DNA of 50,042 nucleotides. It comes from Butyrivibrio sp. GTDB taxonomy: Bacteria > Bacillota > Clostridia > Lachnospirales > Lachnospiraceae. Within the stretch, counting starts at the first letter, position 1. The number at the start of each line of letters is the position of its first letter. The position numbers were made by a program, and so were the translations under genes. Below are positions 16,362-25,628 of the stretch, piece after piece. The notes beneath the pieces are model-generated. The model was not told where the DNA came from. It searched no databases and saw only the letters and a list, made by a program, of their open reading frames with translations. Where the stretch lies: NCBI GenBank assembly GCA_017634825.1, contig JAGBMP010000142.1:1-50042 (forward strand), given 5' to 3'.

Positions 16362-18042
16362 ATCTCTTCATCATGTTTGCGTAGTGAGCCCTCTTGTAGT
16401 CATACATTCTCTGGTCAGCCAGCATGAATACAGAGTGAGTATCCCTATCCTCTGCTTCATCTCTGAAAGCATAGCCATAGGATACGCTGTGGTTTACATC
16501 AGGAACCTTTTTATCCAGTTCTAACAGCTCCTGATCCAGTTTGACAAGTCTTTGATCCAGTTCTTCAGAAGTAGTCTCTTCAATCAGCACCAAAAATTCA
16601 TCTCCGCCGATCCTGGTACAGACACCAAGATCCCCCATAACAGACTGAAGTGTATCGGCAAAGGACTTAAGAAGTCTGTCTCCAGCCGGATGACCGGCGT
16701 TGTCATTAACCTCTTTAAGACCGTTCAGATCAAGGCTCAGCAGGCAGAAATTCTTGTCCGATTTATTGAACTTAACAAGTCTTTCGTCGCAGCTGACTCT
16801 GTTGGGAAGGCCTGTAAGATTATCTACATAGGCAATCTTGGTAAGGGCCAGATACTCCTTTTGCTGTGCAAAAGAGTGCGTCATATATACAAAGTAATTC
16901 AGCAGCTGCATAAATACGAAGAACATTACTCCTGTGGGCATGATCATGGAAATGACAGGAGTATTGGCAAGGCCTATATACTGGCGGACAACTGCCAGTA
17001 TTATGTAACAGAACAGTGATACTGCCATGAAAGTAATACCGCTCATTAAGATAAGCCTTGAGGAGTTGTGGCTCTTACTCTTTAGATCGGTGTAGACATA
17101 GGCTCCCAGAATGATCATGCCTGCTGTGGAAATAAAGTAGTAGGGAGTCTGGAAGTGGTTTATGTGCACAACATTTAAGAAGTGCAGGACCATGAAAACA
17201 AGTGAAAAGAACAGGGTGGAAAGCCCCATTATTATAAGGATCCTGTTTTCCAAGCGCCTGTGAAGGTCAAAGACTATGGCATATATGAGCGGCGTTATAA
17301 GGTACATTGTGCAGAATTCAAGCGTAGTATTTACAGCGGTTGGAAGGACAAAGTCCGTAACATCAAAGGCTGTGAGGATCCAAAAGCCCAGTACAATGTT
17401 AAGTACAGAACACAGTATCTGTGTTGTAACACCTGCCGATCTGATATAGAAGAGCAGGGCGATAATAAGGAAGACCTCTCCGAACATGATCAGGAAAAGA
17501 CCTATGGTGAAGGGATAGATCATTGAATGGATCATATCTCTGTAAATATCATCGAAATCACCGATCACAGGTGTGATTATGTCGGCTCTGGTGGAGTTTT
17601 CAGTAACATAGAGCCTGATGGTAAGTCTTTTGCCCACATAGTTATCGGGAAGAGGGATGAAATTATATCCGACGCCGATAAATTCCTTGTTTGAGGAGCT
17701 TTCCGGAACAGTGCTGCTTATGAGTTCTTCATCCAGGAATATCTCGTAGTAGCAGTATCTTGACTTGAAAGCAAGATAAGGAAAATCGCAATGAATGTCA
17801 ATAAGAGGCGCAGCCTGGCTTAAATTGACTACGTCGCCTCTTGAAAAGACAGATCCAACCTGTGCACTCATGTGTTCAAGATTGGTATTTAAGTACTGCT
17901 GATTCCTGTAGGTTACAGTCCAGCCTTTTTCAAGCTTCATAATTGGGTGCGTGGGCTTAAAGGAAAAGAAAAATGTGGCAAAAGTAAAGAACAGTACAAG
18001 TAAAGCCAGGGCTAATGTAAGGAAAGATAAGAATTTACGCAT
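16360..18042 (-). CDS. Membrane diguanylate cyclase with extracellular sensor domain
   Basis: 560 residues. An N-terminal membrane helix (about 5-30) is followed by an outside domain (about 35-185) that looks like a galactose-binding/7TMR-DISMED2-type fold. About seven membrane helices come next, then a GGDEF domain (from about 395, beginning YVDNLTGLPNR) with an intact GGDEF active site. It should make c-di-GMP in response to an external, possibly carbohydrate, ligand. The RxxD product-inhibition site five residues before GGDEF is absent. It is the second of two paralogous overlapping genes. A short basic tail ends the protein. Confidence 0.88.
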   Translation of the reverse strand: MRKFLSFLTLALALLVLFFTFATFFFSFKPTHPIMKLEKGWTVTYRNQQYLNTNLEHMSAQVGSVFSRGDVVNLSQAAPLIDIHCDFPYLAFKSRYCYYEIFLDEELISSTVPESSSNKEFIGVGYNFIPLPDNYVGKRLTIRLYVTENSTRADIITPVIGDFDDIYRDMIHSMIYPFTIGLFLIMFGEVFLIIALLFYIRSAGVTTQILCSVLNIVLGFWILTAFDVTDFVLPTAVNTTLEFCTMYLITPLIYAIVFDLHRRLENRILIIMGLSTLFFSLVFMVLHFLNVVHINHFQTPYYFISTAGMIILGAYVYTDLKSKSHNSSRLILMSGITFMAVSLFCYIILAVVRQYIGLANTPVISMIMPTGVMFFVFMQLLNYFVYMTHSFAQQKEYLALTKIAYVDNLTGLPNRVSCDERLVKFNKSDKNFCLLSLDLNGLKEVNDNAGHPAGDRLLKSFADTLQSVMGDLGVCTRIGGDEFLVLIEETTSEELDQRLVKLDQELLELDKKVPDVNHSVSYGYAFRDEAEDRDTHSVFMLADQRMYDYKRAHYANMMKR

Positions 18043-19756
18043 TCTTTATCACCCCCTTACGCTTGTCTGACTGATGCTCTCTCTTCATCTCATACATTCG
18101 GCTGTCTGCCAGCATGTAGACTTCCTGAGCGGATTCGCTGGGAACTTCGTAGCTGTAGGCATAGCCATAGGATGCGCTGTACTGGAACACCTGCTCTTTG
18201 TGATTCCAGTCGTTTATCATAGAGTAGAGTTCATGTATTCTCTTGGTTGTGCCAAGAGCTCTTTCATCTGTGAGGATTACGATAAACTCATCACCGCCCA
18301 TTCTACCTACAAGGTTAGCATCCCAAAAGCAGTCTGAGAGTATGGTTGCAAAGCCAGACAAAAGCCTGTCGCCCTCATGGTGACCCAGGGTGTCGTTGAC
18401 CTGCTTTAGCTTGTTGAGGTCGAGACTTATGATGGTGTACTGAGCGCGCTCTTTTGTAAGCAGATCCATAACCTGTTCGCAACGGGCTCTGTTTGAAAGG
18501 CCCGTAAGAGGATCTGTGTAGGCAAGGGATGAAATCTTGCTTTGCATGGACTGAAGGCTTGAGTTATAGATGATGTAAAGCAGATAACTTATAAGGAGCG
18601 AGCAAACAAGGAGTACAGCGCCTGCAGTGAAGAAGGCGATGGTAGTTGATGATTCGCCCTGCTTTGAGAAGTACTTGGTGTAGTTGTATCTGAAGATATC
18701 AAAAACCGACAAAACCGTGAATATGATAAGACCCATGGAAAAGACATTGTCAGAGGATATCAGGCGGAAGTCGGGATCCTTAAACAGTTTTGATGCAGCT
18801 CTTATGATTATTACAGTGCAGATAATTGCCTCAAAAAAGGCAAGACCCTGGAGCATCGGTGTAAATTCAAAAATTCTCCGGTCTGCAATAACAGTTAAGA
18901 AGAATACGGAAAGGAATACCAGAACATTTGCAACGAAAAGTCCTCTGAATATTTTCTTTAGCTTGTCCGTTGAGATGGACATGAAGTATCCGATTATGGC
19001 TGTCGGAATATTGTACATGGAAGAATATTCACAAATGGTGTTAAGGCTAGGATTGTTGCACAGAAGATCGATAAGTCCGTAGAAAGAGTATATGAACAGA
19101 CCAAGAAGCAGTGAGATAAGACCACTGAAAAAGAGTCTTAAGTCATTGCTGTGGTAGATGACCATATATGGGGAGAGAATCATCAGGGCAAGGCCCAGGA
19201 TCATCAAAAAGTCACCGATTATTATGTTTGAGCGCATGCCAGTGATGTGATAGGTCAGAATGTCGCGCCTTTCGCCGACAGTTATGGGAGAAGCACCTGA
19301 AAAAGATCTGGTTCTGGTACCTGAGATTGCAATTCTAAGCTCTTTTCCCAGATATTCCTGTCCCAGAGCAAAGTAATTGTAGCGCTTTGGCACCGTGCGG
19401 TCGTTTTCGTAGTAGTCGTGGCCGAAGGAATAAATCTGCTCATCATCGAGATAAACATCTACCATTGCATGGATGGAATACATGATAAGACAGGGGTTCT
19501 CAAGCTTAAAGTCAGGAAGCTTTCGGCTAAAGATCACCACATCACCTTCATCAATAAGGCCAAGGCCTGAGTCAAGAAGCGAATCCGAAGAGTACGGGAC
19601 ACCATTTAAAGAGATCTCCCAGCCGTCGTTCAGGCTGTAGATACCGGATCTGGGTTTAAAGAAAGTATCTGAAATAAAGAAAATTGCAATAACCGATATT
19701 ATGAGCAGCAGTATTGCCGCCAATTTATCATAGCGACTATAGTCCCAAAATTTCAT
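18035..19756 (-). CDS. Membrane diguanylate cyclase, paralogue of the next gene
   Basis: 573 residues with the same plan as its downstream neighbour: a membrane helix at about 13-33, an extracellular beta-rich domain with the NDGWEISLNG start, seven or so membrane helices, and a C-terminal GGDEF domain (YTDPLTGLSNR, then GRMGGDEF). The active site is intact and the RxxD inhibitory site is missing. The two share both domain order and short motifs, so they came from a tandem duplication followed by large divergence. They overlap by 8 bases and must be co-transcribed. The ATG at 19756 follows GAGGAAAAG. Confidence 0.88.
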   Translation of the reverse strand: MKFWDYSRYDKLAAILLLIISVIAIFFISDTFFKPRSGIYSLNDGWEISLNGVPYSSDSLLDSGLGLIDEGDVVIFSRKLPDFKLENPCLIMYSIHAMVDVYLDDEQIYSFGHDYYENDRTVPKRYNYFALGQEYLGKELRIAISGTRTRSFSGASPITVGERRDILTYHITGMRSNIIIGDFLMILGLALMILSPYMVIYHSNDLRLFFSGLISLLLGLFIYSFYGLIDLLCNNPSLNTICEYSSMYNIPTAIIGYFMSISTDKLKKIFRGLFVANVLVFLSVFFLTVIADRRIFEFTPMLQGLAFFEAIICTVIIIRAASKLFKDPDFRLISSDNVFSMGLIIFTVLSVFDIFRYNYTKYFSKQGESSTTIAFFTAGAVLLVCSLLISYLLYIIYNSSLQSMQSKISSLAYTDPLTGLSNRARCEQVMDLLTKERAQYTIISLDLNKLKQVNDTLGHHEGDRLLSGFATILSDCFWDANLVGRMGGDEFIVILTDERALGTTKRIHELYSMINDWNHKEQVFQYSASYGYAYSYEVPSESAQEVYMLADSRMYEMKREHQSDKRKGVIKNA

Positions 19757-19820
19757 AAACTTTTCCTCATTATTACATATATTTAGTATATAACCTTAAT
19801 GACAAAATTCCTAGCAAATA

Positions 19821-19849
19821 TTCACAAAATCAGGCCTATAGGCTATTAT
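19821..19849 (+). promoter_or_regulatory. cca promoter, probably leaderless
   Basis: TTCACA (19821-19826), a 17-base spacer and TATTAT (19844-19849), then 6 bases to the ATG at 19856. The expected transcription start falls on the ATG. Confidence 0.6.
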
Positions 19850-19855
19850 GAAGGT

Positions 19856-21229
19856 ATGAAGATTACAATACCGGAAAATGCAAAATTTATTCTCGACACC
19901 ATGCACAAGGCAGGGTTTGAAGCTTATATAGTGGGTGGCTGTGTTCGTGATGCCCTTCTTGGCAGAACGCCGGAAGACTGGGACATTACAACAAATGCGC
20001 TTCCGCAGGATACCAAAAAGCTATTTAAAAGAACCATCGACACCGGAATAGAGCACGGAACCGTAACGGTCATGATGGGAAAAGAGGGGTATGAGGTAAC
20101 CACCTACAGGATCGATGGAATTTACGAGGACGGCCGTCACCCCAAGGAGGTCACATTTACAAGGGATCTCTATGAAGACATGATGCGCAGGGACTTTACC
20201 ATAAACGCCATGGCTTACAATGAAGAAGAGGGCCTGATTGACAGGTTTGATGGCAAGAAGGATTTAGAGGACCACATCATAAGGTGCGTAGGGAACCCGA
20301 GGGAGAGGTTCTCCGAGGATGCCTTAAGGATAATGAGAGCTGTGAGATTTGCTGCGCAGCTTGATTATGAGATCGAAGAGGAGACAAAAAAAGCTATAAA
20401 AGAGCTGGCGCCTACCCTTTCAAAGATCAGCGCCGAGAGGATTCAGACAGAGCTGGTCAAGCTCCTGCAATCTCCTCATCCGGAGAAGATCAAGATGGCT
20501 TATGAGCTGGGAATCACCGCGGTGATCCTCCCTGAGTTCGATAAATGCATGGATACGCCTCAGGAGAATATCCACCACATGTACAACGTCGGGGATCATA
20601 CGGTGGAAGCCATGAAGAATGTGCGTCCTGACAAGGTTTTGCGTCTTACAATGCTGATGCATGATATGGGAAAACCTGATACAATGGAGATAGATGACGA
20701 GGGAGTCCATCATTTCTACAACCACAACCTGGTAAGCGCTGAGATCGCAAAAAAGATCTTCAGGCGCCTTAAGTTTGACCGAGATACCATGGACAGGGTC
20801 TGCAATCTGGTTCTCTACCACGATTACAGGTTTCCGCCCAAGGCCTCCAGCATAAGAAGAGCCATGGCCCGTGTGGGAGAAGAAGATTTCCCTCTGCTTT
20901 TTGAGGTCAGATATGCAGATACCATGGCCCAGAGCGATTATCAAAGAGATGATAAACTGCAGGTCATTGAACAGTGCAAAGCTGTATACAAGGAGATTTT
21001 AGACAGGAAGGACTGTGTTAATCTTAAGAACCTGGCAGTCAAGGGGAAGGACCTCATTGATCTGGGGATTGCCCCCGGTAAGACGCTGGGAAACATCCTT
21101 AGTGCGATGCTGATGGACGTCATTGAGCATCCCGAGCATAACACCAAGGAGTATTTGCTTAAGCCGGAGCGCCTAAGAGAAGAATACATGAAGGATCATG
21201 TGGAACGGGAGAACCATGATTACGACTAA
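19856..21229 (+). CDS. cca: CCA tRNA nucleotidyltransferase with HD domain
   Basis: 457 residues from the ATG at 19856; the frame opens earlier at 19799, but those 19 residues precede the conserved start and overlap the promoter. The enzyme adds or repairs the 3' CCA of tRNAs. It has the nucleotidyltransferase motif IVGGCVRDALLGR, then EDWDITT with the metal-binding acidic residues, RRDFTINA, and the C-terminal HD domain (LMHDMGKPD). All three tRNA genes in this window lack an encoded CCA, so the enzyme is required for their maturation. The PEGA gene overlaps its 3' end by 14 bases. Confidence 0.93.
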   Translation: MKITIPENAKFILDTMHKAGFEAYIVGGCVRDALLGRTPEDWDITTNALPQDTKKLFKRTIDTGIEHGTVTVMMGKEGYEVTTYRIDGIYEDGRHPKEVTFTRDLYEDMMRRDFTINAMAYNEEEGLIDRFDGKKDLEDHIIRCVGNPRERFSEDALRIMRAVRFAAQLDYEIEEETKKAIKELAPTLSKISAERIQTELVKLLQSPHPEKIKMAYELGITAVILPEFDKCMDTPQENIHHMYNVGDHTVEAMKNVRPDKVLRLTMLMHDMGKPDTMEIDDEGVHHFYNHNLVSAEIAKKIFRRLKFDRDTMDRVCNLVLYHDYRFPPKASSIRRAMARVGEEDFPLLFEVRYADTMAQSDYQRDDKLQVIEQCKAVYKEILDRKDCVNLKNLAVKGKDLIDLGIAPGKTLGNILSAMLMDVIEHPEHNTKEYLLKPERLREEYMKDHVERENHDYD

Positions 21230-22973
21230 AAGAATACTCAGGGCACTACTTGCAATTACATTATCGGTGGGCATGCTTGTTTCTTCGCCCCAGAGCATAA
21301 CCAGGGCAGCAGAGAGTGCTGATAAGATCACTGTTTCACTTATCGGCAAGTATGATTCTGCGGACACTGCGGCCATCAGAGAGATCGACACCACCAGAAA
21401 GCTCATAAGATTCAGGAATCATCAGACAGGCAAGACCTACACCCTGTCCTATGACAACACGAGCATGATGTATGATGCCAGAGGAACGGTTTTATCGGCA
21501 GCTCTTTTAGAGGTTGGAGAGATTGTTGATGTTACCTTCCTAAAGAGCAGCAAGCACATAACAACATTAAACGTTTCATCCGATGCCTGGGTTGTGGAGA
21601 ATACAAGAAACCATGACCTTGTAAGGGGCGACGGAACAGCAAGGATCCAGGGAGATATCTACAGAATAGATTCAAGGACTCTGGTAATGGCTGAAGGCGA
21701 CCTTGCTCTTGCAGAGGATGTACTTGATACAGACAGAATTACAGTCAGTGGTATAGGAAAAGACATTTACAGCGTAGTTGTCACAAGCGGACATGGCTAT
21801 GTGAGCCTCTCTTCGGATACTGTTGAGGATCACAGCCTTGTGGGAGCATGGCTTGAACTCGATAACGAGGTAATACACAAGATATCTCCCAACATGATGC
21901 TCAGCGCACCGGAGGGAGATTACAATCTCCAGATCCTCGGTAACGGCGCAAGCTATCAGACTGAAGTAAACATCAGCCGCAATCAGGAAACAGTGGTTGA
22001 TACGGGAAGAGTATCCATATCAAAGCCAAAAGAGTCACTGATCACATTTGAGATCATTCCGGAAGATGCAGAGGTCTTTGTTGACGGACAAAGAGCCCTT
22101 ACGGGAGTTCCCCAGAGCATCAATTACGGCTACCACACCTTGAAAGTCCTTGCAGAGGGATACGTTACCCAGAATAAGTACCTCAAGGTTGGAACAGCCA
22201 AGGCGGTTATTCAGATAGAACTTGAAAAAGACTCTGATGCAGCAGCGGACGCATCAAGTGAGGATGCATCAACTTCAGTCGGCTCAAGCAGCAGCGCATC
22301 AACACTGACAAGCTATCCTGTCGGCACTATAGACTTTGGTGAATCGAGCTCTGCAGCTTCCAAAGCAGCCACAGTCAGCAGTAATTCCTCTTCGGAAGAA
22401 GATAAACCAAACAAAGAGATTAAGGGATACAAGATTTATTTCGATAAACCTTATGGAGCTGAGGTGTATTTTGACGGCGCCTATGTGGGCGTTGTTCCCA
22501 CCAGCATAAACAAGATTTCCGGAAATCATGAAATCATCCTTAAGATGGACGGGTATGAAACCAAGAGCTACAGGATCAACGTGGATAAAGAAGAGGACAA
22601 CAAGTCCTACTCATTCCCTGATCTTGTTAAGATTGAGACAGACGATGATTCCTCCTCGTCAAGCAGCGCATCCAGCGGAGATTCCTCATCAAGCAGCGAC
22701 TCTTCAAGCGCGGATGACTCATCAGACAGTGGCGACAGTGCCTCAACAAAGGATTCATCTTCGGGAGATGCTTCAACTACCGAGGACTCAGCGCCTGCAG
22801 GAGATTCCGGAGCATCATCTGACAGCGCATCCACAGAGAATTCTTCAGGAGAAGGAGACTCAGCATCAGAGGAGTCTTCTAAAGAGAGCAGTTCATCCGA
22901 GGATGCATCCAAGGAAGGCAGTACAAACGAAGGAGCAAGCGATGCAGCAAGTGCCGCATCCGGTGAAGGATAA
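21216..22973 (+). CDS. Secreted protein with two PEGA domains and Ser/Asp-rich tail
   Basis: 585 residues from the ATG at 21216 (GGGAGA just upstream); an ATG at 21198 is also possible. A signal peptide covers about residues 1-32. An uncharacterised N-terminal region follows, then a PEGA domain near 275-340 (EIIPEDAEVFVDGQ), a Ser/Ala linker, a second PEGA domain near 405-470 (AEVYFDGAYVGVVPTS), and a low-complexity C-terminal 110 residues dominated by Ser, Asp, Glu and Ala. PEGA domains are common in surface proteins. The tail has no sorting signal and may span the wall. It overlaps cca by 14 bases and rqcP by 1 base. Confidence 0.8.
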   Translation: MITTKRILRALLAITLSVGMLVSSPQSITRAAESADKITVSLIGKYDSADTAAIREIDTTRKLIRFRNHQTGKTYTLSYDNTSMMYDARGTVLSAALLEVGEIVDVTFLKSSKHITTLNVSSDAWVVENTRNHDLVRGDGTARIQGDIYRIDSRTLVMAEGDLALAEDVLDTDRITVSGIGKDIYSVVVTSGHGYVSLSSDTVEDHSLVGAWLELDNEVIHKISPNMMLSAPEGDYNLQILGNGASYQTEVNISRNQETVVDTGRVSISKPKESLITFEIIPEDAEVFVDGQRALTGVPQSINYGYHTLKVLAEGYVTQNKYLKVGTAKAVIQIELEKDSDAAADASSEDASTSVGSSSSASTLTSYPVGTIDFGESSSAASKAATVSSNSSSEEDKPNKEIKGYKIYFDKPYGAEVYFDGAYVGVVPTSINKISGNHEIILKMDGYETKSYRINVDKEEDNKSYSFPDLVKIETDDDSSSSSSASSGDSSSSSDSSSADDSSDSGDSASTKDSSSGDASTTEDSAPAGDSGASSDSASTENSSGEGDSASEESSKESSSSEDASKEGSTNEGASDAASAASGEG

Positions 22974-23212
22974 TGAGACTAGATAAATACTTAAAGGTAA
23001 CCAGACTGATAAAGAGAAGGACCGTGGCCAATGACGCCTGCGACGCCGGCAGGGTTTCCATAAACGGAAAGCCCGCCAAGGCAGGAACAGAGGTCAAGGT
23101 CGGAGATAAGATAACCATAGGCTTTGGCAACAAGGATGTCTCCGTGGAGGTCCTTGGCGTGCAGGAAACCGTGCACAAAGAGGATGTGAGTAACCTTTAC
23201 AGGTACATTTAG
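22973..23212 (+). CDS. rqcP: RqcP/YabO-like S4-domain protein
   Basis: 79-residue single S4 domain protein (MRLDKYLKVTRLIKRR, GRVSINGKPAK). In Bacillus this protein helps RqcH add alanine tails to stalled chains on 50S subunits. The stop of the PEGA gene and the start codon share one base (TAATG), giving translational coupling. The gene order rqcP-divIC-tilS-hpt-ftsH follows, as in Bacillus, but without the sporulation genes yabP, yabQ and spoIIE. Confidence 0.92.
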   Translation: MRLDKYLKVTRLIKRRTVANDACDAGRVSINGKPAKAGTEVKVGDKITIGFGNKDVSVEVLGVQETVHKEDVSNLYRYI

Positions 23213-23262
23213 CTGTATTACAATAAAAACGGTGATATAGTGTTTGAAAGTAGGGGGTAATT

Positions 23263-23574
23263 ATGGCGGCGAGAGCTCGTTATAAAAGGCGCAGGCTCAC
23301 AAACAGAGCCGGTATCGTCTGGGCAAGCATCGTTGTACTTATTCTTGTGACAGTGGTTTCTGTAAAGAGTATCGGACTTATGCAGAAAGCCAGGGAATAT
23401 CAGGAGAAGGAACAGCAGCTTTTGCAGCAGATCGAGTACGAGAATCAGAGAAGTGAAGACATCGCTGAGTTTGAGCGCTATACAGAGACGCGTAAGTATA
23501 TAGAGGATACAGCCAAGGAAAAGCTGGGACTGGTTTATCCGGGAGAGATCATCTTTAAGAACTCGGATAACTGA
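23263..23574 (+). CDS. divIC: Septum formation initiator, DivIC/FtsB-like
   Basis: 103-residue single-pass membrane protein of the divisome. A basic cytoplasmic N-terminus (RARYKRRRLTNR), one membrane helix (about 18-38), a coiled coil (about 42-75), then the conserved C-terminal EDTAKEKLGLVYPGEIIF. It should act with FtsL and DivIB to activate septal wall synthesis. It has its own AGGGGGT ribosome site. The context between rqcP and tilS supports the call. Confidence 0.9.
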   Translation: MAARARYKRRRLTNRAGIVWASIVVLILVTVVSVKSIGLMQKAREYQEKEQQLLQQIEYENQRSEDIAEFERYTETRKYIEDTAKEKLGLVYPGEIIFKNSDN

Positions 23575-23589
23575 TAGCTAAGCAGTTAG

Positions 23590-23630
23590 GCGCAGACATC
23601 TATACGGGGTTCGTATGAGTCTGCGCTTTT
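23590..23630 (+). terminator. Intrinsic terminator between divIC and tilS
   Basis: An outer 8-bp stem (23590-23597 with 23619-23626) and an inner ATACG/CGTAT stem, followed by TTTT. The T tract is short, so termination may be partial; no clear promoter for tilS is visible after it. Confidence 0.7.
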
Positions 23631-23653
23631 GATATTCAAGAAGCACGATTCTA

Positions 23654-25072
23654 ATGGACAAATTCACATCAAAGGTACTTAGTTTCATAAAGGAAAACGG
23701 AATGTTATCTCCGGGCGATAAGGTTGTGGTCGGCTTCTCAGGAGGAGCGGACTCCACAGCTCTTTTAAACGTGCTCTTTGAACTTAGGGCAGTCCTTAAG
23801 ATCGAGGTGGCAGCGATCCATTTAAATCACGGGATGAGGCAGGAAGCCGGGGAGGACGAGGAGTTTTCAAAGGGCTTTTGTCTTGAGAGAGATATCCCTT
23901 TTAAGCCTGTTAAGGTCGATGTACCCAAGATGGCAAGGGAGCTGAAACTGACAGAAGAGGAAGCCGGCAGAAGGGCCAGATACGAAGCCTTTGAGCTTTT
24001 TGCAAAAGAGATCGGGGCAAAGGCCATAGCCGTCGCACACCACAAAAACGATGTGGCGGAGACACTTCTCATGAACCTGTCCAGGGGGTGCGGCCTTCAC
24101 GGGGCAGCAGCCATAAGGCCTGTGAGGGACAACATCATAAGACCTCTTCTCTGCGCAGACAGGAATGAGATTGAGAATTACCTTCGGGAAAAAGAGATCT
24201 CTTTTTGCACAGATAAGACCAATTTTGAAAATATCCATACCAGAAATATCATCAGAAACCGCCTGATCCCGGAGTTTGAAGAAAATGTAAACCAGAAAGC
24301 CGTAAGTCACATGGCTAGGGCAGCAGCCTCTTTTGAAAAGGCAGATGAGTTTGTAAGAAGCTATGCACGAAAAGTGTTTGAGGATGTTGCAGAGATTTCT
24401 GAAGAGGCAGTCAGGATTGATGCCAAAAAGCTTCTTAAGGAGGCTGACATCATCAGGGAAAACGTGGTGCTGATGGCATTTGAGGAGCTTGTAAAGAGTC
24501 GCAAGGACATCGGATTTGTCCACGTGGATGACGTTCTTGGGCTTACTGATGACTTATCGGGAACAGCATCGGTGGACCTTCCCTATGGCCTTAGAGCTGT
24601 AAGAACATACAATATTCTTTATTTGGGACCTGCGGAAAACCTGGCAACTTCAGATGAGGAAATAAGCTTGTCCATCGCAGATGGAGAGGAAACTGAAATT
24701 GACATTCCGGGGCTCGGAAGGGCTCAGATTGCAGTAATTTCCTACGATGAACAAAAAGAAGTGCCCACACAGACATATACGAAATGGTTCGATTATGATA
24801 GAATACAAGCAGTTTCATTTCGAAAGCGAAGACGGGGCGACATCATCCGGATAAGTCAGGGAGAGGTGCTCCATTCCAAGGAACTGGCCAAGTTCATGAC
24901 GGATGAGAAGATCCCAAGACCTGAGCGAGATGGCATATACATTCTCTGTGACGGGGATGAAGTTATGTGGGTTCCGGGCTATCGAATGAGTGATGCTTAC
25001 AAGGTAAGTAAAGCTACTAAAAGGGTTTTATCAATAAATATCAATCAGACTGGAGGAAAGAGTAATGGCTGA
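23654..25072 (+). CDS. tilS: tRNA(Ile)-lysidine synthase
   Basis: 472-residue N-type PP-loop ATPase that converts C34 of the CAU anticodon tRNA-Ile to lysidine, so that it reads AUA. The ATP motif SGGADS is at residues 29-34; HHKNDVAET is the conserved region in the first domain. The C-terminal TilS domain is present (the WFDYD and RKRRRGD segments). No strong Shine-Dalgarno sequence precedes the ATG at 23654. It overlaps hpt by 8 bases. Confidence 0.94.
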   Translation: MDKFTSKVLSFIKENGMLSPGDKVVVGFSGGADSTALLNVLFELRAVLKIEVAAIHLNHGMRQEAGEDEEFSKGFCLERDIPFKPVKVDVPKMARELKLTEEEAGRRARYEAFELFAKEIGAKAIAVAHHKNDVAETLLMNLSRGCGLHGAAAIRPVRDNIIRPLLCADRNEIENYLREKEISFCTDKTNFENIHTRNIIRNRLIPEFEENVNQKAVSHMARAAASFEKADEFVRSYARKVFEDVAEISEEAVRIDAKKLLKEADIIRENVVLMAFEELVKSRKDIGFVHVDDVLGLTDDLSGTASVDLPYGLRAVRTYNILYLGPAENLATSDEEISLSIADGEETEIDIPGLGRAQIAVISYDEQKEVPTQTYTKWFDYDRIQAVSFRKRRRGDIIRISQGEVLHSKELAKFMTDEKIPRPERDGIYILCDGDEVMWVPGYRMSDAYKVSKATKRVLSININQTGGKSNG

Positions 25073-25589
25073 ATCTGTACGTATATTACTTTCAGAAGAG
25101 GAAGTAGACAAGAGGATCAAGGAACTTGGAGAGGCAATAAGCAGGGATTATGCGGGCGAGACCGTGCACCTTGTTTGCGTCCTTAAGGGCGGAGTTTTCT
25201 TTATGTGTGAGCTTGCAAAGAGAATCACAGTTCCTGTAACAATGGACTTTATGTCTGCATCAAGTTATGGAAGCTCAACAAAATCAAGCGGTGTAGTTAA
25301 GATCGTAAAAGACCTTGATGAGCCCTTAAAGGACAGACATGTACTTATCGTTGAGGATATTGTGGATTCAGGCAGAACCCTTTCATACCTTATCAAGATG
25401 CTTGGGGACAGGGATCCTGCCAGCATCAAGCTCTGCACTCTACTTGATAAGCCTGAGAGAAGAGTAACAGATGTAAAGGTTGATTACACAGGATTTGAGA
25501 TTCCTGATGAATTCGTGGTTGGATACGGACTTGACTATGATCAGAGATACCGTAACCTTCCTTATATCGGAGTGGTTGAGTTCAACTGA
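25065..25589 (+). CDS. hpt: Hypoxanthine phosphoribosyltransferase
   Basis: 174-residue purine salvage enzyme that makes IMP/GMP from hypoxanthine/guanine and PRPP. The PRPP loop VLIVEDIVDSGRTL is complete, and the N-terminal CVLKGGVFFM and C-terminal EFVVGYGLDY motifs are typical. It overlaps tilS by 8 bases and is followed by ftsH in the standard Firmicutes order. Confidence 0.95.
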   Translation: MAESVRILLSEEEVDKRIKELGEAISRDYAGETVHLVCVLKGGVFFMCELAKRITVPVTMDFMSASSYGSSTKSSGVVKIVKDLDEPLKDRHVLIVEDIVDSGRTLSYLIKMLGDRDPASIKLCTLLDKPERRVTDVKVDYTGFEIPDEFVVGYGLDYDQRYRNLPYIGVVEFN

Positions 25590-25628
25590 TCCGGCAGAAA
25601 GTATTGTTAAAGAGGGGAAAAACGTAAG

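Noticed and set aside
22607-22912. A 101-residue acidic frame on the minus strand inside the PEGA gene.
   Set aside because: It is the mirror of the repetitive Ser/Asp codons of the tail and has no ribosome site.
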